This document shows, one piece after another, positions 5,410-5,541 of a stretch of 5,541 nucleotides of DNA. The position numbers and the translations under genes were made by a program. The stretch is taken from NCBI GenBank assembly GCA_026987855.1, contig JALSMD010000139.1:1-5541 (forward strand), written 5' to 3'. Source of the stretch: Candidatus Falkowiibacteriota bacterium (GTDB lineage: Bacteria > Patescibacteriota > Patescibacteriia > Patescibacteriales > JALSMD01). The notes under the pieces are model-generated. The model made no database searches and had not been told where the DNA came from. It worked only from the letters and a program-made list of their open reading frames with translations. The number at the start of each line of letters is the position of its first letter. Position 1 is the first letter of the stretch.

Positions 5410-5541
5410 ATGGCAATAGTAAAATTTGTTGAAAAAAAGAAAATTTTGTTATTTAATCATTTTTCAAAGTCGTTTATAAGTGGGATTACTACAAAAAAAA
5501 TGGGAGACATGAAATTATTTAGAAAAAACGGGATTTTGCGT
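5410..5541 (+). CDS. N-terminal fragment, possibly YfiH/PgeF laccase-domain protein (3' end outside window)
   Basis: An open frame of 44 codons runs from an ATG with a strong Shine-Dalgarno to the window edge without a stop. It begins MAIVKFVEKKKILLFNHF. The segment SGITTKKMGDMKLFRKNG (24-41) resembles the N-terminal HG(I/F)(T/S)TR..G.M.L pattern of the YfiH/PgeF family (laccase-domain or polyphenol-oxidase-like proteins, some of which edit misincorporated residues in peptidoglycan precursors). The metal-binding histidines and cysteine that define that family lie further downstream, so they cannot be checked here. The gene itself is well supported by the ribosome binding site and open frame; the family call is tentative and rests on pattern memory. 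It is transcribed divergently from miaA, 61 bases away. Confidence 0.6.
   Translation, partial: MAIVKFVEKKKILLFNHFSKSFISGITTKKMGDMKLFRKNGILR

Overview
The window is low-GC bacterial DNA (roughly a third G+C by eye) with tightly packed genes. It looks like a Candidate Phyla Radiation (Patescibacteria) genome, probably of Parcubacteria type. The reasons are compact genes, AT-rich leaders mostly without Shine-Dalgarno sequences, and family variants such as the GLEYK motif in MiaA and CRARVALAG in ATP synthase beta. This assignment is inference from gene style, not from a marker-gene comparison. Every complete gene ends in TAA and none contains an in-frame TGA, so the standard bacterial code is sufficient.

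Bases 1-3177, plus strand: the tail of an F-type ATP synthase operon in the usual order. It holds the C-terminal part of gamma (atpG, cut by the window edge), complete beta (atpD) and complete epsilon (atpC). Two short genes follow with almost no spacing: a compact beta-carbonic-anhydrase-like protein and a thioredoxin. The five genes look like one transcription unit. Three build the F1 rotor and catalytic head; the last two are soluble enzymes whose link to the ATPase is only positional.

Bases 3181-4131, minus strand: a complete tyrosine recombinase of the XerC/XerD type, convergent with thioredoxin across a 3-base gap.

Bases 4132-4418: a very AT-rich intergenic region. It contains a plausible extended -10 promoter for the recombinase, a 20-bp-arm inverted repeat that is best read as the miaA terminator, and a small direct repeat.

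Bases 4419-5348, minus strand: miaA, a tRNA A37 dimethylallyltransferase. Divergent from it across 61 bases is the start of a further plus-strand gene (5410 to the window end), which resembles the N-terminus of YfiH/PgeF laccase-domain proteins. It has the only strong Shine-Dalgarno sequence in the window.

Most of this is ordinary housekeeping content. I see no CRISPR array, insertion sequence, tRNA or rRNA, and no clear sign of a new multi-gene system. The points most worth a second look are the carbonic-anhydrase-like/thioredoxin pair attached to the atp operon, the long hairpin, and the contrast between leaderless-style starts and one strong Shine-Dalgarno.
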